Source: Ralstonia pickettii (GTDB lineage Bacteria > Pseudomonadota > Gammaproteobacteria > Burkholderiales > Burkholderiaceae). From it: a DNA stretch of 64,000 bases. The notes beneath the pieces are model-generated. The model made no database searches and was not told where the DNA came from. It saw only the letters and a list, made by a program, of their open reading frames with translations. Below, piece after piece: positions 16,021 through 23,525 of the stretch (positions are counted from its first letter, which is position 1; every line of letters begins with the position of its first letter). The stretch spans positions 682,001-746,000 of the forward strand of contig NZ_CP066772.2 in NCBI RefSeq assembly GCF_016466415.2, read 5' to 3'. The translations under genes were made by a program, and so were the position numbers.

Positions 16021-16689
16021 TTACCGCTCGCCGGTGATTTCCTTGAGGGCGCGTAGCAGGATGTCTGCCACGCGCTGCTGTTCTTCGCGCGAGGCGAAGC
16101 GTTTTTCCATGAGCGCGAACTTCAGGCGCCAGCGCGCTGTGCGCAGCGGGTCGTGGCCGGTGTCCGTCCATTCGGCGGCGTTGTCGGTTTCGCGGTCGAA
16201 GGCCATGGCTTCATTCATGCGCTTGACGCGCTCACCCATGGCGCGCAATTGCGCGAGGATGGCATCGGCGCTGTTCTGGCGCTCGGCCAGCCAGGTTTCG
16301 CCTTCTGGCGTGATGCCGTAGCGCTTCTTGTTGCCTTCGACGGTGACGGAGGCAAAACCGTGGTCTTCCAGATACGACAGCGCCGGGTACACCATGCCCG
16401 GGCTTGGCGTGTAGAAGCCAAGCGAGTGTTCTTCCACCGCCTTGATCAGCTCATAGCCGTGACGCGGGGTGCCTTTGAGCAGCGCCAGCAGCACCAGCTG
16501 CAGATCAGCCGAGCTGAGTCGCCGGCCGCGCCACGGGCTGCCGCCCTCGTCATCCCCTTCCCCGTAGCCGCCGGGGCCGCCAAAGCCGCCCATGCCGCGT
16601 CCGAAACCGTGTCCGCCATGACCGTGGCGACCCATCATGAAGTGTTTTTCAATCCACATTTTGTGGTGATGTCCGAACCATCCACGCAT
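16021..16689 (-). CDS. PadR-family regulator, YqjI-like
   Basis: Winged-helix repressor (222 aa). The N-terminal tail (about 1-60) is His/Gly-rich (HHHKMW, MMGRHGHGGHGFGRGMGGF) and a likely metal-binding site, as in E. coli YqjI, which represses yqjH and responds to nickel or iron. The PadR winged helix covers about 65-145 (RHGYELIKAVEE, SPGMVYPALSYLED). ATG 16689 has AGGAG 7 nt upstream; the longer frame to 16734 lacks one. Adjacent to the siderophore reductase it probably controls. Confidence 0.88.
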   Translation of the reverse strand: MRGWFGHHHKMWIEKHFMMGRHGHGGHGFGRGMGGFGGPGGYGEGDDEGGSPWRGRRLSSADLQLVLLALLKGTPRHGYELIKAVEEHSLGFYTPSPGMVYPALSYLEDHGFASVTVEGNKKRYGITPEGETWLAERQNSADAILAQLRAMGERVKRMNEAMAFDRETDNAAEWTDTGHDPLRTARWRLKFALMEKRFASREEQQRVADILLRALKEITGER

Positions 16690-16714
16690 TGCTGTTCTCC
16701 TGAAGAAGATCATC

Positions 16715-16738
16715 AGATATATCGCAAGATACATCGCA
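16715..16738. promoter_or_regulatory. Candidate PadR/YqjI operator
   Basis: Tandem near-identical 12-mers AGATATATCGCA (16715-16726) and AGATACATCGCA (16727-16738) lie 26 bp before the PadR start; the first contains the palindrome GATATATC. AT-rich repeats at this place suggest autoregulation. Confidence 0.5.
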
Positions 16739-16805
16739 TGATAGTGGCGGCCACCCAGAAGTCAAGGACATCAGAAACGGCAGCGGAGGAAAAACGATGC
16801 GCGGA

Positions 16806-17324
16806 CTACGGTGCGGGCTTGCCGCTGCCGAGTTTTGCAACGTGTACAAGCCAGCGCCGCACAACCTCTTCTTCCTTGGGCGAGAAGCCTTCCAGCAAGT
16901 CCCGCTCGATGCCGCCCGAGCGTTCGCGGCACGCTGCAAGCAGGGCGGACCCGTTCGGTGTGACGTCGATGTGCTGGATTCGGCCGTGCACGGCGTGGGG
17001 CCGGCGGGTGATGGCGCCGCTGCGCTCCAGGTTGGTGACGATCACGCTCACCGTCTGGGGCGTCAGCATGGTCAACCGGGCGAGGTCGGCGTTCGAGATG
17101 CCCGGGTAGGCGCGGAGCATCGTGAGCACCAGGAATTGCGGCAGCGTGACGCCCACGTCGGCCATGGCGCGCTCCATGCGCAACCGCTGCGCGGCGCTCG
17201 CTTGGCGTAGCAGGTAGCCGAGATAACCTTCCTCGCCGCGCTTGCCTTGGCCGGGCTCTGGAATGGCGGGCGCGTTGGCGGATGTGTCGTGTTCCTGGGT
17301 GGCAACAGGGGTGCGCTTGCTCAT
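16806..17324 (-). CDS. MarR-family transcriptional regulator
   Basis: Dimeric winged-helix regulator (172 aa) with the core LTMLRAYPGISNADLARLTMLTPQTVSVIVTNLE and the wing HGRIQHIDVTPNG. A polar 30-residue N-terminal extension precedes it. Divergent from the AhpD-like/azoreductase operon, with a perfect palindrome between them. It is therefore probably the local repressor, responding to oxidants, quinones or other electrophiles by analogy with similar MarR/azoreductase pairs. Confidence 0.88.
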   Translation of the reverse strand: MSKRTPVATQEHDTSANAPAIPEPGQGKRGEEGYLGYLLRQASAAQRLRMERAMADVGVTLPQFLVLTMLRAYPGISNADLARLTMLTPQTVSVIVTNLERSGAITRRPHAVHGRIQHIDVTPNGSALLAACRERSGGIERDLLEGFSPKEEEVVRRWLVHVAKLGSGKPAP

Positions 17325-17333
17325 GATGTAAGA

Positions 17334-17354
17334 GTTCGAATATGATGTTCGAAC
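17334..17354. promoter_or_regulatory. MarR operator palindrome
   Basis: GTTCGAA (17334-17340), 7-bp spacer, TTCGAAC (17348-17354): a perfect inverted repeat in the 76-bp divergent region, 10 bp from the MarR start. Confidence 0.75.
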
Positions 17355-17400
17355 ACTGATATTAGCACTCCTCCCACCCGAACCCTCTCAGGAGCCAGCC

Positions 17401-17898
17401 ATGGAAGATCTTTCCCCGCGCATGGATTACTCGGAATTTGTCGATACTGCCGTCGGCGTGGCGCCGGCGTTGCAGGCGCTCGGTAAGGCGGTGGACGCCT
17501 CGGGGCTGGAAAAGCCGCTGACCGAACTCATCAAGCTGCGCGCCTCGCAAATCAACGGCTGCGCGTTCTGCGTGCAATTCCACCTGAACCTGGCGCGCAA
17601 GCTGCGCGTGGCGCCGGCCAAGCTCGATCTGGTGGCGGTCTGGCGCGACACGCCGGCGGTCTTCACGCCGCGCGAGCGCGCCGCGCTGGCCTGGACGGAA
17701 GCGCTGACCACCCTGGCCCGCGCGGCCGACCACGGGGTGGAGGATCACGAATACGACGCCGTGCTCGAGCATTTCTCCAGGACGGAAGTCGCCTTCCTCA
17801 CAGCCGCCGTCGCCAACATCCAGGCGTGGAACCGTATTGCCGTCGCAATGCGCTTTGTGCCGCAGGTGCCGGCTGCCGTGACCGCGGAGCAAGCATGA
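17401..17898 (+). CDS. AhpD-like carboxymuconolactone decarboxylase-family protein
   Basis: A 165-aa all-helical protein of the CMD/AhpD superfamily. It has the redox signature C54-A-F-C57 followed by H61 in INGCAFCVQFH, typical of disulphide-forming peroxidases rather than true decarboxylases. It likely reduces peroxides or a thiol partner. First gene of a three-gene operon; its stop overlaps the next start. The facing MarR gene and operator suggest stress induction. Confidence 0.85.
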   Translation: MEDLSPRMDYSEFVDTAVGVAPALQALGKAVDASGLEKPLTELIKLRASQINGCAFCVQFHLNLARKLRVAPAKLDLVAVWRDTPAVFTPRERAALAWTEALTTLARAADHGVEDHEYDAVLEHFSRTEVAFLTAAVANIQAWNRIAVAMRFVPQVPAAVTAEQA

Positions 17899-18344
17899 CC
17901 ATCGACGCCGTCCGCCCCATCGAAGATGAAGCTGCCTTGCGTGCGTGCTTTCCCGTCATGCACCAACTGCGGCCGCATCTTGCCGACGCCGACGAGCTGG
18001 TCGCGCGCTGGCGCCGGCAGGTGCAAGACGGCTACCGCCTCATCGCCGTCTGGCGTGACGGGGTGCCGGTAGCGCTGGCGGGATATCGGCAGCAGGAGAA
18101 CCTCGTCTACGGGCCGTTCCTGTATGTCGACGATCTGGTGACCGATGCCAACCTGCGCAGCAGCGGCCTCGGCAACGTATTGATGAGCCACCTCAAAGCC
18201 GAAGCCGAGCGCCTGGGCTGTGCGCGGCTCGTGCTCGACACGCCGCTGTCCAACGTGCTTGGCCATCGCTTCTACTATCGCAACGGGCTGCTTGCAGGCG
18301 CTTTGCGCTTTGGCATGAACACGAAAACGGGGGCTGCGCGATGA
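17895..18344 (+). CDS. GNAT-family N-acetyltransferase
   Basis: A 149-aa acyl-CoA-dependent acetyltransferase. The acetyl-CoA-binding strand-loop is VDDLVTDANLRSSGLGNVLMSHLKAEAERLG (about 77-107). The start at 17895 overlaps the preceding stop (ATGA), and its own stop overlaps the next start. Substrate unknown; the operon suggests detoxification. Confidence 0.82.
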   Translation: MTIDAVRPIEDEAALRACFPVMHQLRPHLADADELVARWRRQVQDGYRLIAVWRDGVPVALAGYRQQENLVYGPFLYVDDLVTDANLRSSGLGNVLMSHLKAEAERLGCARLVLDTPLSNVLGHRFYYRNGLLAGALRFGMNTKTGAAR

Positions 18345-18967
18345 CAACACTGCTGCACGTGACCGTGAGCCCGCGCGACGATCGCTCGCACAGCCGGCGT
18401 GGCGCAAAGTGGGTGATCGCACAATCGGCAGAGGCCGTTGGTGGCCTGCGCGTCATCGAGCGCGATCTGGCGGCCACGCCGTTGCCGCATCCCGATGCCG
18501 GTTTTGTCGAGGCCAGCCTCACGCCCGATGCCGACCGCACCGCAACGCACCGTGCAGCGCTTGCGCTGTCGGAAACGCTGATCGGCGAACTGGAAGCAGC
18601 GGATGCCGTGCTGATTTCCACGCCGGTGCACAACTACACGGTGCCTTCGGCGTTGAAGGCGTGGATCGATCTGGTGGTGCGGCCCGAACGCACGTTCCGC
18701 CGCACGCCCACGGGCAAGGTGGGCATGCTGACCGATCGCTCGGTGCTGGTGGTATCCGCTTCAGGCGGCAACTTTGACGGCGCCCACGCGCAGACCGATT
18801 TCCTGATGCCGTATCTGCGGTATGTGTTTGCCACGGTGGGCATCCATCAGGTGGAAGGCATCCGCTTGCAGAACACTGCGCGCGGTGCTGATTCCGCCAT
18901 GCAGGCCTTCGAAAGTTTCCGGCAGGAACTGGCTGCGCGGATGTTGCTCATGCCGCTGGTGGCCTGA
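18341..18967 (+). CDS. FMN-dependent NADH:quinone oxidoreductase/azoreductase
   Basis: A 208-aa flavodoxin-like protein of the AzoR/AcpD family. The conserved TPVHNYTVPSALKAWIDLVVRPERTF block (about 88-113) binds FMN and shapes the substrate pocket, and VVSASGGNF follows near 140. It reduces quinones or azo compounds by two electrons, lowering redox-cycling stress. Last gene of the coupled operon. Confidence 0.87.
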   Translation: MTTLLHVTVSPRDDRSHSRRGAKWVIAQSAEAVGGLRVIERDLAATPLPHPDAGFVEASLTPDADRTATHRAALALSETLIGELEAADAVLISTPVHNYTVPSALKAWIDLVVRPERTFRRTPTGKVGMLTDRSVLVVSASGGNFDGAHAQTDFLMPYLRYVFATVGIHQVEGIRLQNTARGADSAMQAFESFRQELAARMLLMPLVA

Positions 18968-19032
18968 GGACTGTCACGCGAAGAGCCAGCGTGCCAGGTC
19001 CGCGGCGCCGGCCAGCCATTCGCGTGCACGTG

Positions 19033-19680
19033 TCAATGCACTGCACCTGCGCTCATCTTCAGATCTGACTGCGTGGCCAGCGTCGTACGCACCGCCAGAC
19101 GTATTCCTTTGATCTGCGTATCGATCGACAGGCTCGGCCGGCCCGCATGCCGCGCTGCCAGTTCGGGCGTGGTCGGCACGTGGATGAAGCCGCCGCGCAC
19201 CTGCGGCGCGCGCATGGCAATGTGGTGCATCAAACCATAGAACAGGTGGTTGCAGTTGTAGGTGCCTGCACTCTGCGACACGCCCGCGGGCACGCCGGCC
19301 TCGCGCAGCGCATGCACGATGGCTTTGATCGGCAGGGTGGAGAAGTACGCCGTTGGCCCATCGGCCACCACAGGCGTATCAACCGGCTGGTTGCCCGCGT
19401 TGTCGGGAATGCGTGCGTCGATCACGTTGATGGCTACGCGCTCCACCGAAATCTCCGTCCGGCCCGTGGCCAGCCCCAGCGCGAACACCAGGGCGGGTGA
19501 TGTGGCCTCGATGGCGTCCACCAATATTTCGTTGGCGAGACCAAACACGCACGGCAACTGCCGTGCCACGATGACCGCGCCGTCCACCTGCGTGCTGTCG
19601 AGTGCCTGCGCGATGTCCCACGAAGGGTTGGTGGGGTCGGATTCAAACGGCTCGATGCCGGTGACAAGAACGGTAATCAT
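19033..19680 (-). CDS. pcp: Pyroglutamyl-peptidase I
   Basis: Cysteine peptidase (215 aa, family C15) removing N-terminal pyroglutamate from peptides in the cytoplasm. The catalytic triad is visible as E80 ([12 protein letters not shown]), C143 ([12 protein letters not shown]) and H167 (GGFIHVP), one residue offset from the classical enzyme. TYN replaces the commoner TFV before the nucleophile. Downstream of a MarR gene on the same strand. Confidence 0.93.
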   Translation of the reverse strand: MITVLVTGIEPFESDPTNPSWDIAQALDSTQVDGAVIVARQLPCVFGLANEILVDAIEATSPALVFALGLATGRTEISVERVAINVIDARIPDNAGNQPVDTPVVADGPTAYFSTLPIKAIVHALREAGVPAGVSQSAGTYNCNHLFYGLMHHIAMRAPQVRGGFIHVPTTPELAARHAGRPSLSIDTQIKGIRLAVRTTLATQSDLKMSAGAVH

Positions 19681-19758
19681 GCAGGCGCTCCTTGGTGATA
19701 TCCGTAGTGATGCAACTATTTGCCGATCAAAAAGGCGGCAATGGCCGCCCCGTTTGTC

Positions 19759-20178
19759 TTACGTGTTCAGCGTACTCCGAACGTTACGGATGGCCTGCAC
19801 CGTATCGTCGAACGCGCTTGCGCCGACATGCTCGCGCAAGCGCCGCGCCACCTTGGAGCTGGCGGCCTGCAACGCGGTTTCCAGTTCACGGGCGGCTTCC
19901 GTGGGGAAGAGGTTCCACTCTCGGCCGTCCTCTGCAGAAGGTTGGCGTTCCACCAGGCCCTTGGCGATCAAGCCGTCCACAAGACGCGTGGCAGTGGGCC
20001 GCGCAATGCCCAGCACCTCGGCCAGTTCGCGGTTGAGCACGCCGGGTCGTTTGAGCACCACGCGCAGCACGAACCCTTGCGGCGGCGTCAGGCTGAACGG
20101 CGCATACGCGACCGTCCATTCGCGCTCGACCGAGCGCGCCAGAGCGGTGGTGTTGAAGTACAGGCAGTGATCAAACAT
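19759..20178 (-). CDS. MarR-family transcriptional regulator
   Basis: A 139-aa winged-helix protein with PGVLNRELAEVLGIARPTATRLVDGLIAKGLVERQPS as the DNA-binding core (about 45-80). It precedes pcp by 78 bp on the same strand, so the two may be co-transcribed. The N-terminus is compact, with Cys5 (MFDHCLYFN) as a possible but unproven oxidation sensor. Confidence 0.85.
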   Translation of the reverse strand: MFDHCLYFNTTALARSVEREWTVAYAPFSLTPPQGFVLRVVLKRPGVLNRELAEVLGIARPTATRLVDGLIAKGLVERQPSAEDGREWNLFPTEAARELETALQAASSKVARRLREHVGASAFDDTVQAIRNVRSTLNT

Positions 20179-20263
20179 GTACCGTAGTCTAGCGACGGAT
20201 CATTAGGGATACAACGAATTTATTCATCCATCGATCTACTGGGGGGGCGGCTCAGCGTGCAGC

Positions 20264-21862
20264 TCAGGGCGGCGCATCCGCCATCTGCGTCAGCTGCTTC
20301 AGTGCCTGGACGAAGTACGCGCGATCGTGCGGTGCCAGGTCTTGCGTGGCTTGCGCGAGGCGGTTCATCGCCGTGCGGGCGGTAACGTGATCGCCGTCTG
20401 CGTGAGCAAACCACGCCAGCTCCAGCAGCAACCCGCTCACCTGCACGTGGCCGTAGCGATGGCGGCCGCTGTCGTGTTCGCGCAGGCGCAGTGCTGCCAC
20501 GTCGGCCCAGCGCTGCGGCCAGTAGCGCGCGTCAAAGGCCTCGGCAAACGGGCCCGCTTGCGTACGGAGGTCGTTCAACGTGAGCGCAGCGCGGCTTGTG
20601 TCGGCGCGCGCAATGCGCATCAGCGCGATGGCGTTCCACGCCGATTGCAGCGGCCCGCCGTTGCGTAGCGCCTGCCATTCGCTCATGGCCAGCCAGCGGA
20701 CGGCATCGACCGTGCCGTCGGCATGCACCGCGTTGCCAAGTACATCGCGCAGCAGCCAGCACGTCATGCCGAGGTTGGCGGCAACTTGCTGCACGGCGTC
20801 GGAGGCCTGGCTTTCCAGCGCGGCCGCCAGCGCGGTTTCGAACTGCGCGACGATGCGCTGCGCGGCCTGGGCGCGTACGTCCGATGCAATGCCGTCCGCG
20901 TCGGCGTAGAGCAGGCGGGCGCGATCGATGAGGGCGCTCAAGTTGTTCCACTCAAAACGGATCTGCGGGTGATAGCGCAGCAGGCTGCGGCCGGGCTCGG
21001 CGTCGGCCAGGCGCGCGAGCAGGCCGGCGGCAAGGTCGAGGTCGCGTCGGTCATACGCACACCATGCGGTGACGATGCGCTCCATGGCGGCGAGGTAGTC
21101 GTTGCCCAGCACATGGCGCTGCCGACGGTGCGCGCGCAGTTGCGAGAGCAAGGCGCTGGCGCGTGTCGAGTCGCCCAGCCGGCGCGCGGCCATTGCCTCG
21201 CCCAGGGTGACGAGGGCGCGCTGGAAGTCGTTGTCGGCGGCGTCGCCGGCGTGGCGCAAGGCGAGCAGGGCGCCGCCGCGCTCGGTGTCGGACGTGCTCG
21301 TGCCGGTGCTCAGTGCATGCAGCAGGCGGCCTTCGCGCATGGCGTGGCGCGCGGTCAGAAAGGCGTGCCAGAACGCGGGGTTGGGCGTGCCAGGCGCAGG
21401 GCCGGAGAGCGCGCTGGCGTTGGCTTCGGCGCTGTTGTCCGTGCTGCTTTCCGGCGCGGCGATACCGAGGAAGGCGCGCACATCGGTGTCATCGGCAATC
21501 CGTCCTTCCACCAGGCAGATCACGCGCGCCGCGTCTTCGGGCGTAAGCCAGAACGGGCCCTGGCTGCGCTTGTCTGCGTTGAGAAAGCGCGGCTCGCGGT
21601 CGCGCTGTTCGCCCCAGCCGGCTTGCACGCCCCAGTTCTGCCAGTCGCGAAAGGCGCGGCTGATCATCATGCGCTGCGTGCTGGCGTCCGATACGGCACC
21701 GCGCAGGTCGGCCAGCCGCACCAGCGGTTGTTCCGGCGACAGACGATGCGCGTAGGCCAGGCGCACGAGCAGCCACAGGCTCTGGAACGGGGCGCGTCGT
21801 CCATCCACAGTTTGCGGTGTGGTCAGCTCGACATGGAGGGCGGGCAGGGTGGGCGGCGTCAT
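20264..21862 (-). CDS. RP3-like regulator of the OXA beta-lactamase
   Basis: A 532-aa cytoplasmic protein from the ATG at 21862 (MTPPTLPALHVELTTPQTVD). An upstream frame to 22030 would cross the beta-lactamase control region. The N-terminal ~110 residues contain basic, Trp-rich stretches (MMISRAFRDWQNWGVQAGW) that may bind DNA. The remainder is Ala/Arg-rich helical, resembling TPR-type repeats. From memory of the literature, R. pickettii ORF RP3 is a divergent regulator about 190 bp from blaOXA-60 and required for its induction. Length, distance and orientation fit here (start codons 191 bp apart). Confidence 0.75.
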   Translation of the reverse strand: MTPPTLPALHVELTTPQTVDGRRAPFQSLWLLVRLAYAHRLSPEQPLVRLADLRGAVSDASTQRMMISRAFRDWQNWGVQAGWGEQRDREPRFLNADKRSQGPFWLTPEDAARVICLVEGRIADDTDVRAFLGIAAPESSTDNSAEANASALSGPAPGTPNPAFWHAFLTARHAMREGRLLHALSTGTSTSDTERGGALLALRHAGDAADNDFQRALVTLGEAMAARRLGDSTRASALLSQLRAHRRQRHVLGNDYLAAMERIVTAWCAYDRRDLDLAAGLLARLADAEPGRSLLRYHPQIRFEWNNLSALIDRARLLYADADGIASDVRAQAAQRIVAQFETALAAALESQASDAVQQVAANLGMTCWLLRDVLGNAVHADGTVDAVRWLAMSEWQALRNGGPLQSAWNAIALMRIARADTSRAALTLNDLRTQAGPFAEAFDARYWPQRWADVAALRLREHDSGRHRYGHVQVSGLLLELAWFAHADGDHVTARTAMNRLAQATQDLAPHDRAYFVQALKQLTQMADAPP

Positions 21863-21886
21863 GCAAACAATCAGGCGAAGCGAAAC

Positions 21887-21906
21887 GTGGCGCCATTGTG
21901 CGCCAC
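21887..21906. promoter_or_regulatory. Candidate operator between RP3-like gene and blaOXA
   Basis: GTGGCGC-CATTGT-GCGCCAC is a perfect inverted repeat with 7-bp arms, 24 bp from the RP3-like start. A second CCATTGT lies at about 21909. It may be where the regulator binds. Confidence 0.45.
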
Positions 21907-22053
21907 GCCCATTGTTACAGGCGTTACGAGCGTGACGTGCTGCTTGCTGTGCACGCTGGCGGCAGCACGGAGCGCTCCCTACTATGCGCAGCGCCGGCTC
22001 CTGTGCGCATCGCCGGTTGCCGGTAGCCATCCACCCATTTCAAGGAGCCTTTC

Positions 22054-22869
22054 ATGTTCTCTCGCTGGTCGAAGACTTTCGCGTTTGCCGTGGTGGCCTG
22101 CACGCTCGCAATAAGCACCGCCACCGCTCATGCCGAGCTGGTCGTGCGCAATGACCTCAAGCGCGTGTTCGACGACGCCGGCGTCTCCGGCACCTTCGTG
22201 CTGATGGACATCACCGCCGACCGTACCTATGTCGTCGATCCGGCGCGTGCCGCGCGGCGCATCCATCCGGCTTCGACGTTCAAGATTCCGAACAGCCTGA
22301 TCGCCTTCGACACCGGGGCCGTGCGCGACGATCAGGAAGTGCTGCCCTACGGCGGCAAGCCGCAGCCTTACGAGCAGTGGGAGCACGACATGGCGTTACC
22401 CGAGGCGATTCGCCTGTCGGCCGTGCCGATCTATCAGGAAGTCGCGCGCCGCGTTGGCTTCGAGCGCATGCAGGCTTATGTCGATGCGTTCGACTACGGC
22501 AATCGCCAGCTCGGCAGCGCGATCGACCAGTTCTGGCTGCGTGGCCCGCTGGAGATTTCCGCTTTCGAAGAAGCACGCTTCACCAGCCGCATGGCGCTCA
22601 AGCAGTTGCCGGTGAAGCCGCGCACGTGGGACATGGTCCAGCGCATGCTGTTGATCGAGCAGCAGGGCGATGCCGCGCTGTATGCCAAGACCGGCGTCGC
22701 CACCGAATACCAGCCGGAGATCGGTTGGTGGGTCGGCTGGGTGGAGCGTGCGGGGCATGTCTATGCATTCGCGCTGAACATCGACATGCCGCGCGAGGGC
22801 GATATGGCCAAGCGCATTCCGCTGGGCAAGCAGTTGATGCGGGCGCTCGAGGTGTGGCCGGCACCGTGA
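22054..22869 (+). CDS. blaOXA: Class D beta-lactamase, OXA-60-like
   Basis: Periplasmic serine beta-lactamase (271 aa, the length reported for OXA-60). A signal peptide ends near TATAHA/ELVV (residue 27). Class D landmarks are S74-T-F-K77 (nucleophile and carboxylated Lys), S122-A-V124, Y148-G-N150 and K212-T-G214, plus WWVGW. The ribosome site is AAGGAG. Chromosomal and divergent from an RP3-like regulator, so likely intrinsic and inducible rather than acquired. The exact allele cannot be assigned by eye. Confidence 0.93.
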   Translation: MFSRWSKTFAFAVVACTLAISTATAHAELVVRNDLKRVFDDAGVSGTFVLMDITADRTYVVDPARAARRIHPASTFKIPNSLIAFDTGAVRDDQEVLPYGGKPQPYEQWEHDMALPEAIRLSAVPIYQEVARRVGFERMQAYVDAFDYGNRQLGSAIDQFWLRGPLEISAFEEARFTSRMALKQLPVKPRTWDMVQRMLLIEQQGDAALYAKTGVATEYQPEIGWWVGWVERAGHVYAFALNIDMPREGDMAKRIPLGKQLMRALEVWPAP

Positions 22870-23036
22870 GACGCGCGCCTGTAGGTTGCTCTATCTGACC
22901 CGCAATTAGGGATGCCCGCAATCCACAGTGAGATGGATCCGGAGGACGATGAAAATCGTAAAAAACTATTGCGGCGGTTCGTCGGAAGGCGGACAAACGC
23001 GAAACATCGCCCGAGGGACGGGCATCCGGGGGTCTT

Positions 23037-23474
23037 ATGTTCAGGGTCTACAAGGCAATGGCCGTCGCCATCACGGCGGGCATCGGAGCGAGTGGCGCGC
23101 TTGCGGGCGGCAGCCAGGACGGCGTGATTTATTTCACGGGGGCAATCGTCGAGGCCGGGTTCCGTGTGCAGCCAGCGCTGCCGGCGGCGGGCGCTGGCCT
23201 GCAGGCGCGTCCATCTGCGTCGGGCGATCAGGTGGTGCTCGACTTTCGCTCGACGGCGGTGCGGGCCGTGCCGGTCGATGTGTCGGTGGAGGCGCGTGGG
23301 GCATCCTCGCTCAGGCCCCTGCGGGTGGGGGATGCACGCAGCAAGGCGGACGTCCTGACCAAATACGGCGGTTTCAAGGCCAGCCTGCTGACGGCAAACA
23401 ACGGCACGCTGACCTTGTCGCGCGCGCCGGGGGTGGAACCAGCGCTCGCGGTGGTGACGCTGTCCTACCAGTAA
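23037..23474 (+). CDS. Secreted pilin-like small protein
   Basis: A 145-aa protein with a signal peptide (cleavage likely after SGALA, about residue 23). The mature N-terminus (GVIYFTGAIVEAGFRV) and the C-terminal beta-zipper (ALAVVTLSYQ) resemble chaperone-usher fimbrial subunits. The cysteine pair usual in such pilins is absent, and no chaperone or usher gene is nearby. It could be an orphan minor pilin or a protein that converged on the fold. A bidirectional-looking terminator follows. Confidence 0.6.
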   Translation: MFRVYKAMAVAITAGIGASGALAGGSQDGVIYFTGAIVEAGFRVQPALPAAGAGLQARPSASGDQVVLDFRSTAVRAVPVDVSVEARGASSLRPLRVGDARSKADVLTKYGGFKASLLTANNGTLTLSRAPGVEPALAVVTLSYQ

Positions 23475-23479
23475 TGAAA

Positions 23480-23506
23480 AAGGCGGGCGAATCCCCGCCT
23501 TGTTTG
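23480..23506. terminator. Terminator between the pilin-like gene and opgD
   Basis: AAGGCGGG (23480-23487) / CCCGCCTT (23494-23501) with T-rich flank on the plus strand and an upstream A-run, so it can act in both directions for the convergent genes. Confidence 0.7.
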
Positions 23507-23525
23507 TGGACCGCTGCGACGGCGT

